Of a DNA stretch of 8,876 nucleotides, positions 1 through 7,376 are shown in pieces. The stretch spans positions 1-8,876 of the forward strand of contig JAESUN010000136.1 of the NCBI GenBank assembly GCA_016763045.1, given 5' to 3'. Both the position numbers and the translations under genes were made by a program. The notes beneath the pieces were generated by a model. That model saw only the letters and a program-made list of their open reading frames with translations. It was not told the DNA's origin and searched no databases. Every line of letters begins with the position of its first letter. The first letter of the stretch is position 1. Source of the DNA: Opitutaceae bacterium. GTDB lineage: Bacteria; Verrucomicrobiota; Verrucomicrobiia; Opitutales; Opitutaceae.

Positions 1-410
1 ACAAATGATTTGCCAATAATCTTCGCTCCCGTGCGACTTTCCAGTGCATCCAGTTTTGGGCCTAACTTTCCAACGAGCGCATTAAAAAGCTTTGATTGCG
101 CATTATCTGTCAAAATCACGCTTGAGATAACAGCTGGCGCCTGCAGCGCCTCTCCTGTTCGGGGATAATCCCCATACTGCAGTTTATAGCTCTCTAATGC
201 TGTGGCCAATACCCCCAGCTCCCCTTTGGCTTGAACAATCTTCGCTCGCTTCTGCACACCGCTGAAAAGACCAAATGAGAGAGTCGCCAAAACCACCATC
301 GCTGCCATCACAAAGACCAATTCAACCAAAGTAAACCCTCTGGGAGAGTCACCTGCCGGACAGGGTCTTTCTACGCATAGGTGTTTTGAGTTCTGATCAA
401 AAGGCATCAT
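1..410 (-). CDS. Type IV pilin-like pseudopilin (GspG-like), 5' part only
   Basis: This partial gene gives 136 codons from ATG at 410; its C-terminal end lies beyond the left edge. The protein has a long, polar prepilin leader of 25 residues ending in Gly25, followed by FTLVE, so the conserved Glu falls at mature position +5. A hydrophobic helix then runs to about residue 46. This is the class III signal cut and methylated by a PilD-type prepilin peptidase, and the helix anchors the protein in the inner membrane before assembly. After the helix comes a segment with YKLQYGDYP near residues 75-83, typical of GspG major pseudopilins. A second ATG directly follows (407), and an in-frame TGA eight codons upstream bounds the start. 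No other secretion or pilus gene is visible, so whether it serves type II secretion, a pilus or a stand-alone role is open. It is easily missed because it has no stop in the window. Confidence 0.88.
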   Translation of the reverse strand, partial: MMPFDQNSKHLCVERPCPAGDSPRGFTLVELVFVMAAMVVLATLSFGLFSGVQKRAKIVQAKGELGVLATALESYKLQYGDYPRTGEALQAPAVISSVILTDNAQSKLFNALVGKLGPKLDALESRTGAKIIGKSF

Positions 411-538
411 CTCTATGAAAGAGGTATCACCTCAGTGCGCAAGCTTCACTCTAGGATATCATTTTTAATCCATCCATCGCCCCGAGGTACTACCTTAGAC
501 ATGATCCTGTCCAAAACCGATTCCCGGACACGATCTAC

Positions 539-580
539 AAAAAAAGGCCGGACTCTGCACACTGTGCAAGAATCCGGCCC
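539..580 (-). terminator. Rho-independent terminator of acs
   Basis: A strong hairpin lies 18 bases beyond the acs stop. The outer stem GGCCGGA (546-552) pairs perfectly with TCCGGCC (573-579). After one mismatch the stem continues through 554-556 with 569-571, a bulged base at 568, then GCAC/GTGC closing on a three-base loop. On the minus strand the hairpin is followed by seven T residues (545 down to 539). The stem plus T-tract is the classic intrinsic terminator and points in the direction of acs. It also insulates the pilin-like gene, which starts 129 bases further on. Confidence 0.9.
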
Positions 581-597
581 AAAGTTTCGTAAGGTAA

Positions 598-2556
598 TTA
601 TCCCTTATCCTGCAGAAGACTCTCGATAACCGTACGGTCCTCTAGGGTAGAAGTGTCTCCCTGGATCTCCCGACCCGCTGCAATATCCTTCAGAATACGA
701 CGCATGATCTTACCACTACGCGTTTTCGGTAACGCTGGCGCAAAGCGAACGGAATCCGGACGTGCTAACGCACCAATCTCCTTGGCCACGTGAGCTCGAA
801 TAGCTTGTCTCAATTCTTCCGTCGGTTCGATTCCGACCTTGAGTGTCACAAAAGCAACGATCGCTGAGCCCTTTAACTCATCAGGACGACCGACCACTGC
901 CGCTTCCGCAACAGCCGCATGACTGACCGCAGCGCTTTCAAGCTCTGCCGTACCCAGACGATGACCTGAAACATTCAAAACATCATCGATACGACCAACG
1001 ATCCAGAAATAACCATCCTTATCCTGGCGGCATCCATCTCCACAGAAATAGATCCCCTTGTACTCGCTCCAATACTGATCCTTGTAGCGTTTATGATCAC
1101 CCCACAAGGTTCTCAACATCGATGGCCATGGTTGTGTCAGCACCAGCTTGCCACCTGAATTCCTGGGCACTTCTTTCCCCTCATCATTAAAGACTTTTGG
1201 GACAACACCGAAAAACGGCAATCCAGCGGAGCCAGGTTTCATCGACATGGCACCCGGTAACGTCGTAATCATGATCGCACCGGTTTCGGTCTGCCACCAT
1301 GTATCTACAATAGGACAACGACCGTTTCCGATTACCTTGTGATACCATTTCCAGACTTCCGGATTAATCGGTTCACCCACAGTTCCCAGTAACCGAAGAG
1401 AAGAAAGATCATGCCTTTTCACATACTCATCCCCCCAACGCATGAAAGCTCTAATAGCTGTCGGAGCTGTATAAAAAATACTGACCTTATGTCGGTCGAT
1501 AATAGACCAGAACCGATCTGGCTCAGGTTGATTGGGAGCACCTTCATAGACGAGAGAGGTCGCTCCATTACTGAGAATACCGAAAACCACGTAGCTATGA
1601 CCCGTGATCCAACCCACATCCGCCGTGCACCAATACGTATCGTTTTCTTTTAAATCGAAAACATACTTGGAAGTCATGGTCACTCCCAAGAGATAACCAG
1701 CAGTCGTATGCAAAACGCCCTTCGGTTTACCGGTACTACCACTGGTATAGAGAATAAATAACGGCGTTTCGCTATCAAATGCTTTGGCCTTATGTTTAAA
1801 GTCAGCCGTCGCCATCAAATCGTGCCACCAAAGATCGCGCCCCTTCTTCATCGTGACCTTGTTTTCTGTTCTCTTTAGAACAATCACCTTCTCGACAGAT
1901 GGAGCTCCCTTCCCTTTCAGAGCACGATCGACCTTTTCTTTCAGCTCAATCACTTTGCCACGACGCCAGCCTCCATCGGCTGTGATAATAATTTTAGCCT
2001 GGCAGTCGTTCACTCGATCCTTGATCGATTCCGAACTAAAACCACCGAAGATAACCGTATGGATCGCCCCGATGCGAGCACAACTAAGCATCGCAATAGC
2101 AGCCTCAGGAACCATCGGCATGTAGATCGCAATACGATCTCCCTTTTTAACACCTAGGCTCTCCAGTGTATTCGAAAATTTACAAACCTCCTGATGAAGC
2201 TGCTTGTACGTAAGAGTACGAACATCCCCTGGTTCACCTTCAAAAATAATCGCCGCCTTATTTTCACGCACCGTCCCAAGATGACGATCCAAGCAATTTT
2301 CCGCTAAATTAAGCTTCCCACCCACAAACCATTTGGCAAAAGGAGCCTTCCATTGAAGCACTTTCTTCCAAGGCTTTCGCCAAACCAGAAGTTCTTTTGC
2401 TTGTTTTGCCCAGAATCGCTCAGGAGCATTGACAGATTCATTATAAAGCCTACGGTAGGCGGCCAAACTACCAATTTCAGCTTGGCTCTTAAATTCGGGC
2501 GAAGGCAAGAATTTGCGGCTTTCCCGAGCAACTGAGGTAATATTTTTATTCGTCAT
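598..2556 (-). CDS. acs: Acetyl-CoA synthetase (AMP-forming)
   Basis: The enzyme activates acetate with ATP to acetyl-AMP and then transfers the acetyl group to CoA in the cytoplasm. From ATG at 2556 the protein is 652 aa, the same length as E. coli Acs. The adenylate-forming P-loop [11 protein letters not shown] is at 270-280, and DTWWQTETG is at 418-426, whose second Trp (421) matches Salmonella Trp414 that limits the acyl pocket to acetate. Asp507, Arg522 and Arg533 match Salmonella Asp500, Arg515 and Arg526. PKTRSGK ends in Lys616, equivalent to Lys609, the catalytic lysine that Pat-type acetyltransferases switch off. Ile317 replaces the pocket Val310, a mild change. The open frame extends upstream to a TTG at 2661, but only the 2556 ATG has a ribosome binding site and a family-like N-terminus. 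It is transcribed divergently from rho and ends at a strong terminator. Confidence 0.97.
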   Translation of the reverse strand: MTNKNITSVARESRKFLPSPEFKSQAEIGSLAAYRRLYNESVNAPERFWAKQAKELLVWRKPWKKVLQWKAPFAKWFVGGKLNLAENCLDRHLGTVRENKAAIIFEGEPGDVRTLTYKQLHQEVCKFSNTLESLGVKKGDRIAIYMPMVPEAAIAMLSCARIGAIHTVIFGGFSSESIKDRVNDCQAKIIITADGGWRRGKVIELKEKVDRALKGKGAPSVEKVIVLKRTENKVTMKKGRDLWWHDLMATADFKHKAKAFDSETPLFILYTSGSTGKPKGVLHTTAGYLLGVTMTSKYVFDLKENDTYWCTADVGWITGHSYVVFGILSNGATSLVYEGAPNQPEPDRFWSIIDRHKVSIFYTAPTAIRAFMRWGDEYVKRHDLSSLRLLGTVGEPINPEVWKWYHKVIGNGRCPIVDTWWQTETGAIMITTLPGAMSMKPGSAGLPFFGVVPKVFNDEGKEVPRNSGGKLVLTQPWPSMLRTLWGDHKRYKDQYWSEYKGIYFCGDGCRQDKDGYFWIVGRIDDVLNVSGHRLGTAELESAAVSHAAVAEAAVVGRPDELKGSAIVAFVTLKVGIEPTEELRQAIRAHVAKEIGALARPDSVRFAPALPKTRSGKIMRRILKDIAAGREIQGDTSTLEDRTVIESLLQDKG

Positions 2557-2780
2557 CAATTCCTTTGTTTTGGATTTAAGAGGGGTAAAAAAATGAACTT
2601 CATGGGCATTAATTTCAGAGGGGTCAAGTCTTGTAGGTAGTTTTAAGTCATTTGATTTCAAAAATCACAACTGTGTGCACTCGAAAGAATGTCCGATTGT
2701 GGAGTCAGATGCCTCCCACGTCCAGTCAGGCGAATATACATTCACCTGAACGGATTCATTGATACTTTATACACTACTAA
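2557..2780. promoter_or_regulatory. Divergent acs-rho intergenic region
   Basis: These 224 bases separate the divergent acs and rho starts and must hold the promoters of at least one of them. Two TATACA hexamers on the plus strand (2735-2740 and 2768-2773) could be -10 elements for rho, the second placing transcription start at or next to the rho ATG. No convincing -35 box accompanies either. On the minus strand I find no clear promoter for acs; the part next to acs is open in the acs frame up to the TTG at 2661. Nothing else is recognisable here. Confidence 0.35.
2561..2566 (-). promoter_or_regulatory. Ribosome binding site of acs
   Basis: On the minus strand AAAGGA lies four bases before the ATG at 2556. 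It decides the start of acs: the longer frame beginning at TTG 2661 has no such sequence in front of it and would add 35 residues absent from E. coli Acs. It is the only well-placed Shine-Dalgarno sequence I find in this window. Confidence 0.7.
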
Positions 2781-3923
2781 ATGGAACAGGAAAATACCGA
2801 AAGCACTTCCCCCGACAATAAAATCACCGTCGAAGGAATCCTTGAAATTACAAAAAATAAGACAGGACAGCTACTGGTCCCAAAAAACAACGGGAGAACT
2901 CGCAATTCGGATGCGTTTATTCCCCGTGAGGTGATTCGGAGGTTCAGACTGAAACCAGGGAGCCATATCGTTGCCTCCGCGATTCCCGATAAACGCTTTC
3001 CAAACCCCAAAGTCCGCTTCATCGAATCCGTTGATGGCATGAGCCCAGAAGACCGACGTAATGTACCCGATTTTAAAGAGCTAACAACCATTACGCCTGA
3101 AGAGCAGATAAAGCTGGAAACCAAAGACAGTCGGATGACCGTCAGGGCGATGGATTTGTTTTGCCCAGTCGGAAAAGGTCAGCGGGGACTGATAGTCGCC
3201 CCACCCCGCACAGGGAAAACCACTCTTTTACGGGATATCGCTATCGGTGTAGCCGAAAACCATCCCGAATGTCACGTAATGATGCTTCTGGTCGATGAAC
3301 GTCCTGAAGAAGTCACAGATATGAGACGGAATGTTCCTGCTGAAGTTTGGGCTTCCTCCAATGATGAGCAACTCGAAAGCCATTTACGAATCTCCAATAT
3401 AGCCATCGAACGGGCTAAACGAATCGCTGAAACCGGAAAGGATGTCGTCCTTCTCCTCGATTCGATTACTCGCCTAGCTCGCGCGCACAACTCAAGTAAG
3501 CGTGGTGGAGGCCGCACAATGAGTGGTGGTCTGGACATCCGAGCCTTGGAAAAACCACGTCAACTCTTCGCAGCAGCTCGAAAATTGGAAGAAGGCGGCA
3601 GCCTAACGATCATCGCTTCTGCTCTGATTGAGACGGGTAGCCGGATGGACGAACTCATCTTCCAGGAATTTAAGGGAACAGGAAACATGGAAATGGTCCT
3701 CGACCGAAAAGTGGCTGATATGCGTATCTGGCCTGCCATAAATATTGCGGCTTCAGGCACCCGTCGCGAAGAGCTACTTATCAGCGAAAAGGATCTGGAG
3801 AATATTCACTTTTTCCGCCGTGCCCTGGTTCCGCTTAAAATAGAAGATGCCGCAGAAACCATGATCACTCGTCTCTCCAAGACAAAAACCAACAAAGAAT
3901 TCCTCGAATTAATCTCCCGATAA
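2781..3923 (+). CDS. rho: Transcription termination factor Rho, short form
   Basis: This is the hexameric RNA-dependent ATPase/helicase that ends transcription. The 380-aa protein is complete at its ATPase core: Walker [10 protein letters not shown] (140-148), catalytic Glu173 in VDERPEE, Walker B ending in Asp227, Q-loop around 240-250 (Arg245), R-loop around 285-288 (Arg288), and arginine finger Arg328. These correspond to E. coli K184, E211, D265, K283, K326 and R366 with a constant offset of 38. It starts right at the OB-fold RNA-binding domain (about 15-90); the roughly 45-residue N-terminal helical domain of E. coli Rho (419 aa) is absent, and an in-frame TAA immediately precedes the ATG, so it is not a mis-called start. 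In the OB fold the RNP1 aromatics F62 and F64 align with Thr28 and Gln30. No Shine-Dalgarno sequence precedes it. It is clearly a Rho; whether it is the sole copy cannot be told. Confidence 0.96.
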   Translation: MEQENTESTSPDNKITVEGILEITKNKTGQLLVPKNNGRTRNSDAFIPREVIRRFRLKPGSHIVASAIPDKRFPNPKVRFIESVDGMSPEDRRNVPDFKELTTITPEEQIKLETKDSRMTVRAMDLFCPVGKGQRGLIVAPPRTGKTTLLRDIAIGVAENHPECHVMMLLVDERPEEVTDMRRNVPAEVWASSNDEQLESHLRISNIAIERAKRIAETGKDVVLLLDSITRLARAHNSSKRGGGRTMSGGLDIRALEKPRQLFAAARKLEEGGSLTIIASALIETGSRMDELIFQEFKGTGNMEMVLDRKVADMRIWPAINIAASGTRREELLISEKDLENIHFFRRALVPLKIEDAAETMITRLSKTKTNKEFLELISR

Positions 3924-3948
3924 TCTACCCCAAAACAGCTTCAACAAA

Positions 3949-3995
3949 CTCAAGAAGAGTGAACTTATCACAAATTCAAAAAATTCACACTTGAG
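3949..3995 (+). repeat. Imperfect hairpin after rho
   Basis: CTCAAG (3949-3954) pairs with CTTGAG (3990-3995), and GTGAA (3959-3963) pairs with TTCAC (3984-3988), giving 11 base pairs around an asymmetric internal loop and a 20-base A-rich loop. It begins 26 bases after the rho stop. There is no T-tract, so it is not a standard intrinsic terminator. It could stabilise the rho transcript end, or it could be a protein-binding inverted repeat. Confidence 0.45.
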
Positions 3996-4026
3996 TAGTC
4001 ATAGATAAACCTAAACAACAGAACCC

Positions 4027-4051
4027 TTTCCGGAATAAGCTATTCTGGAAA
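4027..4051. repeat. Ten-base-pair inverted repeat upstream of the 585-aa gene
   Basis: TTTCCGGAAT (4027-4036) and ATTCTGGAAA (4042-4051) form a ten-pair stem with a single G-T wobble around the loop AAGCT. It ends 29 bases before the ATG at 4081. No T-tract follows on either strand. Position and symmetry fit an operator or a 5' leader stem for the next gene; a role at the end of the rho transcript is the alternative. Confidence 0.5.
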
Positions 4052-4080
4052 AATAGTTCGCAACACCTTAAGTCCCATAA

Positions 4081-5838
4081 ATGGAAAGTTTCTCCGAACA
4101 GTGTCTGGACATGGCCAAGTCAATTCTTGGACATAACCTAGATTCAATTAATCAAGACGGTACTATCTCCCCAGTTCCCGGTGAAGTATCTCGCTCCGAT
4201 GAGCCTGGCCACGCAGCCTTGGCCCTCGGCGAATATTACCGTGCAACCGGAGAAACCTCGGTCAACGATCTCGATTTAATCGACCTCACTGCTCGAACCA
4301 TTACAGCTCAAGCATTTCAAGAGCCTATCTGTGAAAACGGGGTGGCCTACGCTTCATTGGGGCTACTTTCCTTTGGCCCATCCAAGGAACGAAATGCCGT
4401 CTGGGAACGCCTCGTCGACCCAACACGCGAACAACTAGACAAACTTCTACTGAATCGCAGTGACTACAACAACCACTGGCAAGCCTTCAATGTAGCCAAA
4501 GCGGTTGCTCGGTTCAGCCTAGGACTTTCCAAGAAAGATGAAACGGGACGTTTGATCGAACGCTTTATCAGTCGTATCCAACAGACCAGTTCAAACGGCT
4601 TTTTCGATGATGATCCTGATGGTTTCGGTGGCTCTTTCAGCCTCTATGGGGTCATGAGTTTCGTCTTCATTCGTCAAGCATTACAGCTTCATAGTAATCA
4701 GGCTCTTCGAGACAGAAAGCTCCCCAGCCTGAGAACTTTCGGTGAAAAATACATTAAAATGATGCCTGACCTCGTCCGCCACGATGGACAGGGATGGGCT
4801 TTCGGAACGCATTCCGGTGCCTATGGTCAGATGCACTGTATCAGTCTTCTCCTTCAAGGTTTCCGTGATAACTGGATACCAGCTGGACAAGAAAAGAAAT
4901 ATTTCGATATTCTTCGTAGACTCTTTCACTACTTCTTCGTCACTTATCTCGACCAAGAACACGGCTTTCTCGTTGTTCAGGATGAAGAAAGAACCGCTGC
5001 GGCCAACCATACGACACGTATGGCAAACTTCGATGCCGCACGTTATCTTTGCCAATGGTCACGTCTCGCTCGTGAGATAAAATCTCCAGAAGCCACACCT
5101 CCAGAATCCGCACGGACAGCTGGACGATTTGTCATCTTCGATAAATCCAACAAAAAAGAACAAGGCCTCTTTCTCTATAGAGATCCTTCTTCTGGCCTAC
5201 AGATCCAACTTCCATTGATCAGTGCTGCAGGCGAAGTGACTGCCGACAACTTGGCCTTCCCCCACTCTCCAGGCGTTTTTGATTGGCCGAATAACGAATA
5301 TCTGCCCGTCATGGTTCCGGAGTTAACCTTCGGTGATGATGTGTTTGTCCCTTCCTACTATGGACGCCGTTGCGTGACAGGATTGGGTATGCGAAACTCC
5401 TTTTACTTCCGTTACGAACAACCAGAGCTGATCACCACAAACGAAAAGATCATCCCAGGGATTGGCAGCTGCAGGATTAATTGGACCTTTGCCGGAAATA
5501 AAGTAACCAGTGAATTCATTTATACGGTTAAAACTCAGATTGAGCTGACAAAATTCCGCTATTGTTTGGCCATCGGGAGTCCCCATTCCCGCTACCGCTT
5601 GGATAGTACTCCGATGCTCGGACAAGAAGGTCTTCGCTGTATGGTTCAGAAAGATGATTTCCAAGGTACTTGGCTCGAAACGGATGTTGTGACAAATGAC
5701 AAAAAGTATCGAACAAACTACGGGAATATTCACTATATTCAAACACTTGAAAGAAGTCATCCACTCATCATGCGCCCCGGACAAACCTACCGTTTCACCG
5801 TCACCTTTGAACCGGATATTATCCCCGCAGGAAACTAA
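4081..5838 (+). CDS. Uncharacterised protein, possible (alpha/alpha)-toroid with beta domain (DUF2264-like)
   Basis: I do not recognise this 585-aa protein with confidence. It has no signal peptide or membrane segment, so it is probably cytoplasmic. Residues 1-335 look almost wholly helical, with repeated conserved-looking patches: YNNHWQAFNVAKAVARFSLG at 129-148, FFDDDPDGFGGSFSLYG at 174-190, and HDGQGWAFGTHSGAYGQM at 234-251. Their order and spacing recall DUF2264 proteins (NNW..., then YG..., then DG...FG.S..Y), which share the toroid fold of polysaccharide lyases and unsaturated glucuronyl hydrolases. A proline-rich linker (about 335-347) leads to a beta-rich C-terminal part (348-585). 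A role in carbohydrate breakdown is an inference from fold alone. The start ATG has no Shine-Dalgarno sequence, and an inverted repeat lies 29 bases upstream. Flanking genes rho and hisF give no functional clue. Confidence 0.85.
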   Translation: MESFSEQCLDMAKSILGHNLDSINQDGTISPVPGEVSRSDEPGHAALALGEYYRATGETSVNDLDLIDLTARTITAQAFQEPICENGVAYASLGLLSFGPSKERNAVWERLVDPTREQLDKLLLNRSDYNNHWQAFNVAKAVARFSLGLSKKDETGRLIERFISRIQQTSSNGFFDDDPDGFGGSFSLYGVMSFVFIRQALQLHSNQALRDRKLPSLRTFGEKYIKMMPDLVRHDGQGWAFGTHSGAYGQMHCISLLLQGFRDNWIPAGQEKKYFDILRRLFHYFFVTYLDQEHGFLVVQDEERTAAANHTTRMANFDAARYLCQWSRLAREIKSPEATPPESARTAGRFVIFDKSNKKEQGLFLYRDPSSGLQIQLPLISAAGEVTADNLAFPHSPGVFDWPNNEYLPVMVPELTFGDDVFVPSYYGRRCVTGLGMRNSFYFRYEQPELITTNEKIIPGIGSCRINWTFAGNKVTSEFIYTVKTQIELTKFRYCLAIGSPHSRYRLDSTPMLGQEGLRCMVQKDDFQGTWLETDVVTNDKKYRTNYGNIHYIQTLERSHPLIMRPGQTYRFTVTFEPDIIPAGN

Positions 5839-5849
5839 TTGAGTTCTGA

Positions 5850-5900
5850 TTCAGTTTTTTTCTGAAAGCTAAGGGTGAGAAAATCTCTTCTCCCCCTCAC
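5850..5900 (+). other. Weak stem-loops between the 585-aa gene and hisF
   Basis: TTCAG (5850-5854) and CTGAA (5862-5866) flank a run of seven T residues. A second hairpin pairs GAGAA (5877-5881) with TTCTC (5888-5892), extended past one mismatch by GGG/CCC. Neither has the normal stem-then-T-tract order, so I do not call either a terminator, though together they may shape the transcript end of the upstream gene. Confidence 0.25.
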
Positions 5901-5950
5901 TTTGGGATGCGTTCATTGAAGTAAAGCCGACCAAAATCTCCGTTTGCCTT

Positions 5951-5977
5951 TTCCTCAGAGTTTGAGGAATTTCTTTT
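5951..5977 (+). promoter_or_regulatory. Hairpin with T-rich tail directly before hisF
   Basis: TTCCTCA (5951-5957) pairs perfectly with TGAGGAA (5963-5969) around the loop GAGTT and is followed by TTTCTTTT (5970-5977), only four bases short of the hisF ATG. The form is that of a modest intrinsic terminator. Its 3' arm contains GAGGAA, the only purine-rich sequence before hisF, although 12 bases is a long spacing for a ribosome binding site. It could end the upstream transcript, attenuate hisF, or hide the ribosome site; chance occurrence is possible with a seven-pair stem. Confidence 0.4.
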
Positions 5978-5981
5978 AACC

Positions 5982-6743
5982 ATGCTCTCCAAACGTATCA
6001 TTCCCTGTCTTGACGTAACCGATGGTCGTGTCGTTAAAGGTGTTAAATTTCAGGAACTACGTGATGCAGGTGATCCTGTCGCCTGTGCAAAGGCCTACGA
6101 TGAGCAAGGAGCTGATGAACTTGTTTTACTCGATATTACCGCATCCAGTGATGGGCGTGAAATCATGCACAAGGTCGTCGAAGAAACAGCCTCTCAGTGC
6201 TTCATGCCTCTCACCGTTGGTGGTGGTTTACGCACCCTCGATAATATTGTCCACATGCTCCACTCTGGAGCGGACAAGGTGAGCCTGAACTCCGCCGCTA
6301 TCGCAAACCCCGATTTGATTAAAAGCGCAGCTCTCAAGTTTGGGAATCAATGTATCGTGGTGGCCATCGATGCCAAAAAGGAACCCGGCGAAGACAGATG
6401 GAGAGTCTACACTCATGGAGGCAGACGTCCAACTGAACTGGATGCTGTCGAATGGGCCCGTCGAGCCGTTTCACTCGGTGCCGGGGAAATCCTCCTGACT
6501 AGTATGGATCAGGACGGGATGAAAGACGGCTATGACATCGAATTAACACGCCGGTTTTCCGACGCAGTCGAAGTCCCCATCATCGCATCTGGTGGAGCCG
6601 GAACACTACAACATATGGTCGATGTCCTCGAAGAAGGTCGAGCCAGCGCAGTGCTCGCCTCATCTATTTTTCATTTTGGCACCTTTACCATTGGACAAGC
6701 CAAAGAGTATCTAGCGAAAAATAATATCCCGGTCAGAAAGTAA
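5982..6743 (+). CDS. hisF: Imidazole glycerol phosphate synthase subunit HisF
   Basis: HisF is the cyclase half of the HisFH complex. Using ammonia released from glutamine by HisH, it converts PRFAR into imidazole glycerol phosphate and AICAR, joining histidine synthesis to purine synthesis in the cytoplasm. The 253-aa protein is a full-length (beta/alpha)8 barrel (E. coli 258 aa). It opens with [11 protein letters not shown], placing the catalytic Asp at 11; the second catalytic Asp is at 130 in [11 protein letters not shown]. Phosphate-binding glycine loops are visible at VGGGLR (79-84) and SGGAG near the C-terminal strands. It sits alone, without hisH, hisA or other his genes nearby, so the partner subunit must be encoded elsewhere. 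A hairpin with a T-rich tail abuts its start. It converges on the next gene with only ten bases between stops. Confidence 0.97.
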   Translation: MLSKRIIPCLDVTDGRVVKGVKFQELRDAGDPVACAKAYDEQGADELVLLDITASSDGREIMHKVVEETASQCFMPLTVGGGLRTLDNIVHMLHSGADKVSLNSAAIANPDLIKSAALKFGNQCIVVAIDAKKEPGEDRWRVYTHGGRRPTELDAVEWARRAVSLGAGEILLTSMDQDGMKDGYDIELTRRFSDAVEVPIIASGGAGTLQHMVDVLEEGRASAVLASSIFHFGTFTIGQAKEYLAKNNIPVRK

Positions 6744-6753
6744 CCCTTTCGAT

Positions 6754-7317
6754 TTAAAGAGCTGGATTAGCAGCCTCAGACTTTTCTTCCTGCTTTTTCT
6801 CCGCACCCTCTTCATCTGCTTCATTCGGGCCGAGCAATAATCCAAGTTTACTCTGGATCTCTATAAAAAAGCGGGTTGATAAGTCACCTGCTGGAATTTT
6901 GTAATCTTTTTTACTCTTAATATGGTAGTAAGCCTGCCAAGCCCCATCTTTGCTGACACCGCGATTGCGCAGAATGCGTTTCCGCTCCAACATCAATCCA
7001 AGAAATTGAAGCAACTGAGCATTTTCGGACTCCTCATCAGAACCTGAATCACACAATTCGATAAAGAGGTTTTCCGCCGTTAACTTCAGGGCCCGTTCCT
7101 CACTGCCCGCAGGCTCTTTCGTAACATAGGTCAAATACCACCGACACAATATTTCTCTGTCTGAAGTAAAACTCTCTTCCGCTGAGGCTTTGAGATCGAT
7201 GCGGGCGACCTCTCCACTTTCTTCCTCCACAAGACAACAAAGGAGTTGTTCGCCTTCCAAAAAAGCCTCCCCTGTCACATGACAAGTTGATGAAAGAGAT
7301 TGAAGATGTAATTCCAT
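6754..7317 (-). CDS. Conserved hypothetical protein of a PVC-type CxxTG family
   Basis: This 187-aa protein has no recognised function. It opens with CHVTG...F..GE (residues 12-23), followed by a beta-like stretch with Cys27 and Cys28 and an LVEE motif. A segment around 58-88 has Trp60, Pro69 and an LTAENLFIEL helix, then LLQFLGLMLERKRILRNRG (102-120). This order matches small proteins I recall from Planctomycetes and Verrucomicrobia with a C.TG...F..GE start, a WW...P segment and a L.LLL.R.RVL helix; that match is from memory and unverified. The C-terminus (164-187) is charged, Glu/Lys-rich and probably disordered. There is no signal peptide or membrane helix. The N-terminal cysteines could bind a metal, but too few are present for a full zinc site in one chain. 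It converges with hisF and diverges from the phosphatase gene. Confidence 0.85.
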   Translation of the reverse strand: MELHLQSLSSTCHVTGEAFLEGEQLLCCLVEEESGEVARIDLKASAEESFTSDREILCRWYLTYVTKEPAGSEERALKLTAENLFIELCDSGSDEESENAQLLQFLGLMLERKRILRNRGVSKDGAWQAYYHIKSKKDYKIPAGDLSTRFFIEIQSKLGLLLGPNEADEEGAEKKQEEKSEAANPAL

Positions 7318-7334
7318 ACGTCGTTATTTATTTA

Positions 7335-7353
7335 CTTCCATCCTGACTGGAAG
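7335..7353. promoter_or_regulatory. Inverted repeat in the divergent promoter region
   Basis: CTTCCA (7335-7340) and TGGAAG (7348-7353) form a perfect six-base inverted repeat with a seven-base spacer, centred in the 59-bp gap between two divergent gene starts (7317 and 7377). That position suits an operator acting on both genes, but a repeat this short could be chance. No clear -35/-10 pair is visible in the gap. Confidence 0.3.
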
Positions 7354-7376
7354 CTAGCAAAATCTGCGATCAACAA

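Noticed and set aside
421..433. Small palindrome GAGGT-ATC-ACCTC upstream of the pilin-like gene
   Set aside because: Five pairs with a three-base loop is too short to separate from chance.
435..629. 64-aa plus-strand frame before acs
   Set aside because: It runs through the acs terminator hairpin and into the acs 3' end, and it shows no protein-like pattern.
2651..2675. CRP-like site upstream of acs on the minus strand (TGTGA followed by an A/T-rich spacer)
   Set aside because: Only one half-site matches, and acs control by CRP is not expected in the suggested group.
2689..2934. 81-aa plus-strand frame overlapping the rho start, considered as a missing Rho N-terminal domain
   Set aside because: Its sequence shows no Rho_N helical pattern, and the real rho frame is intact with a stop directly upstream.
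5323..5784. 153-aa minus-strand frame inside the 585-aa gene
   Set aside because: It is fully antisense to a gene with consistent protein character and has no family resemblance.
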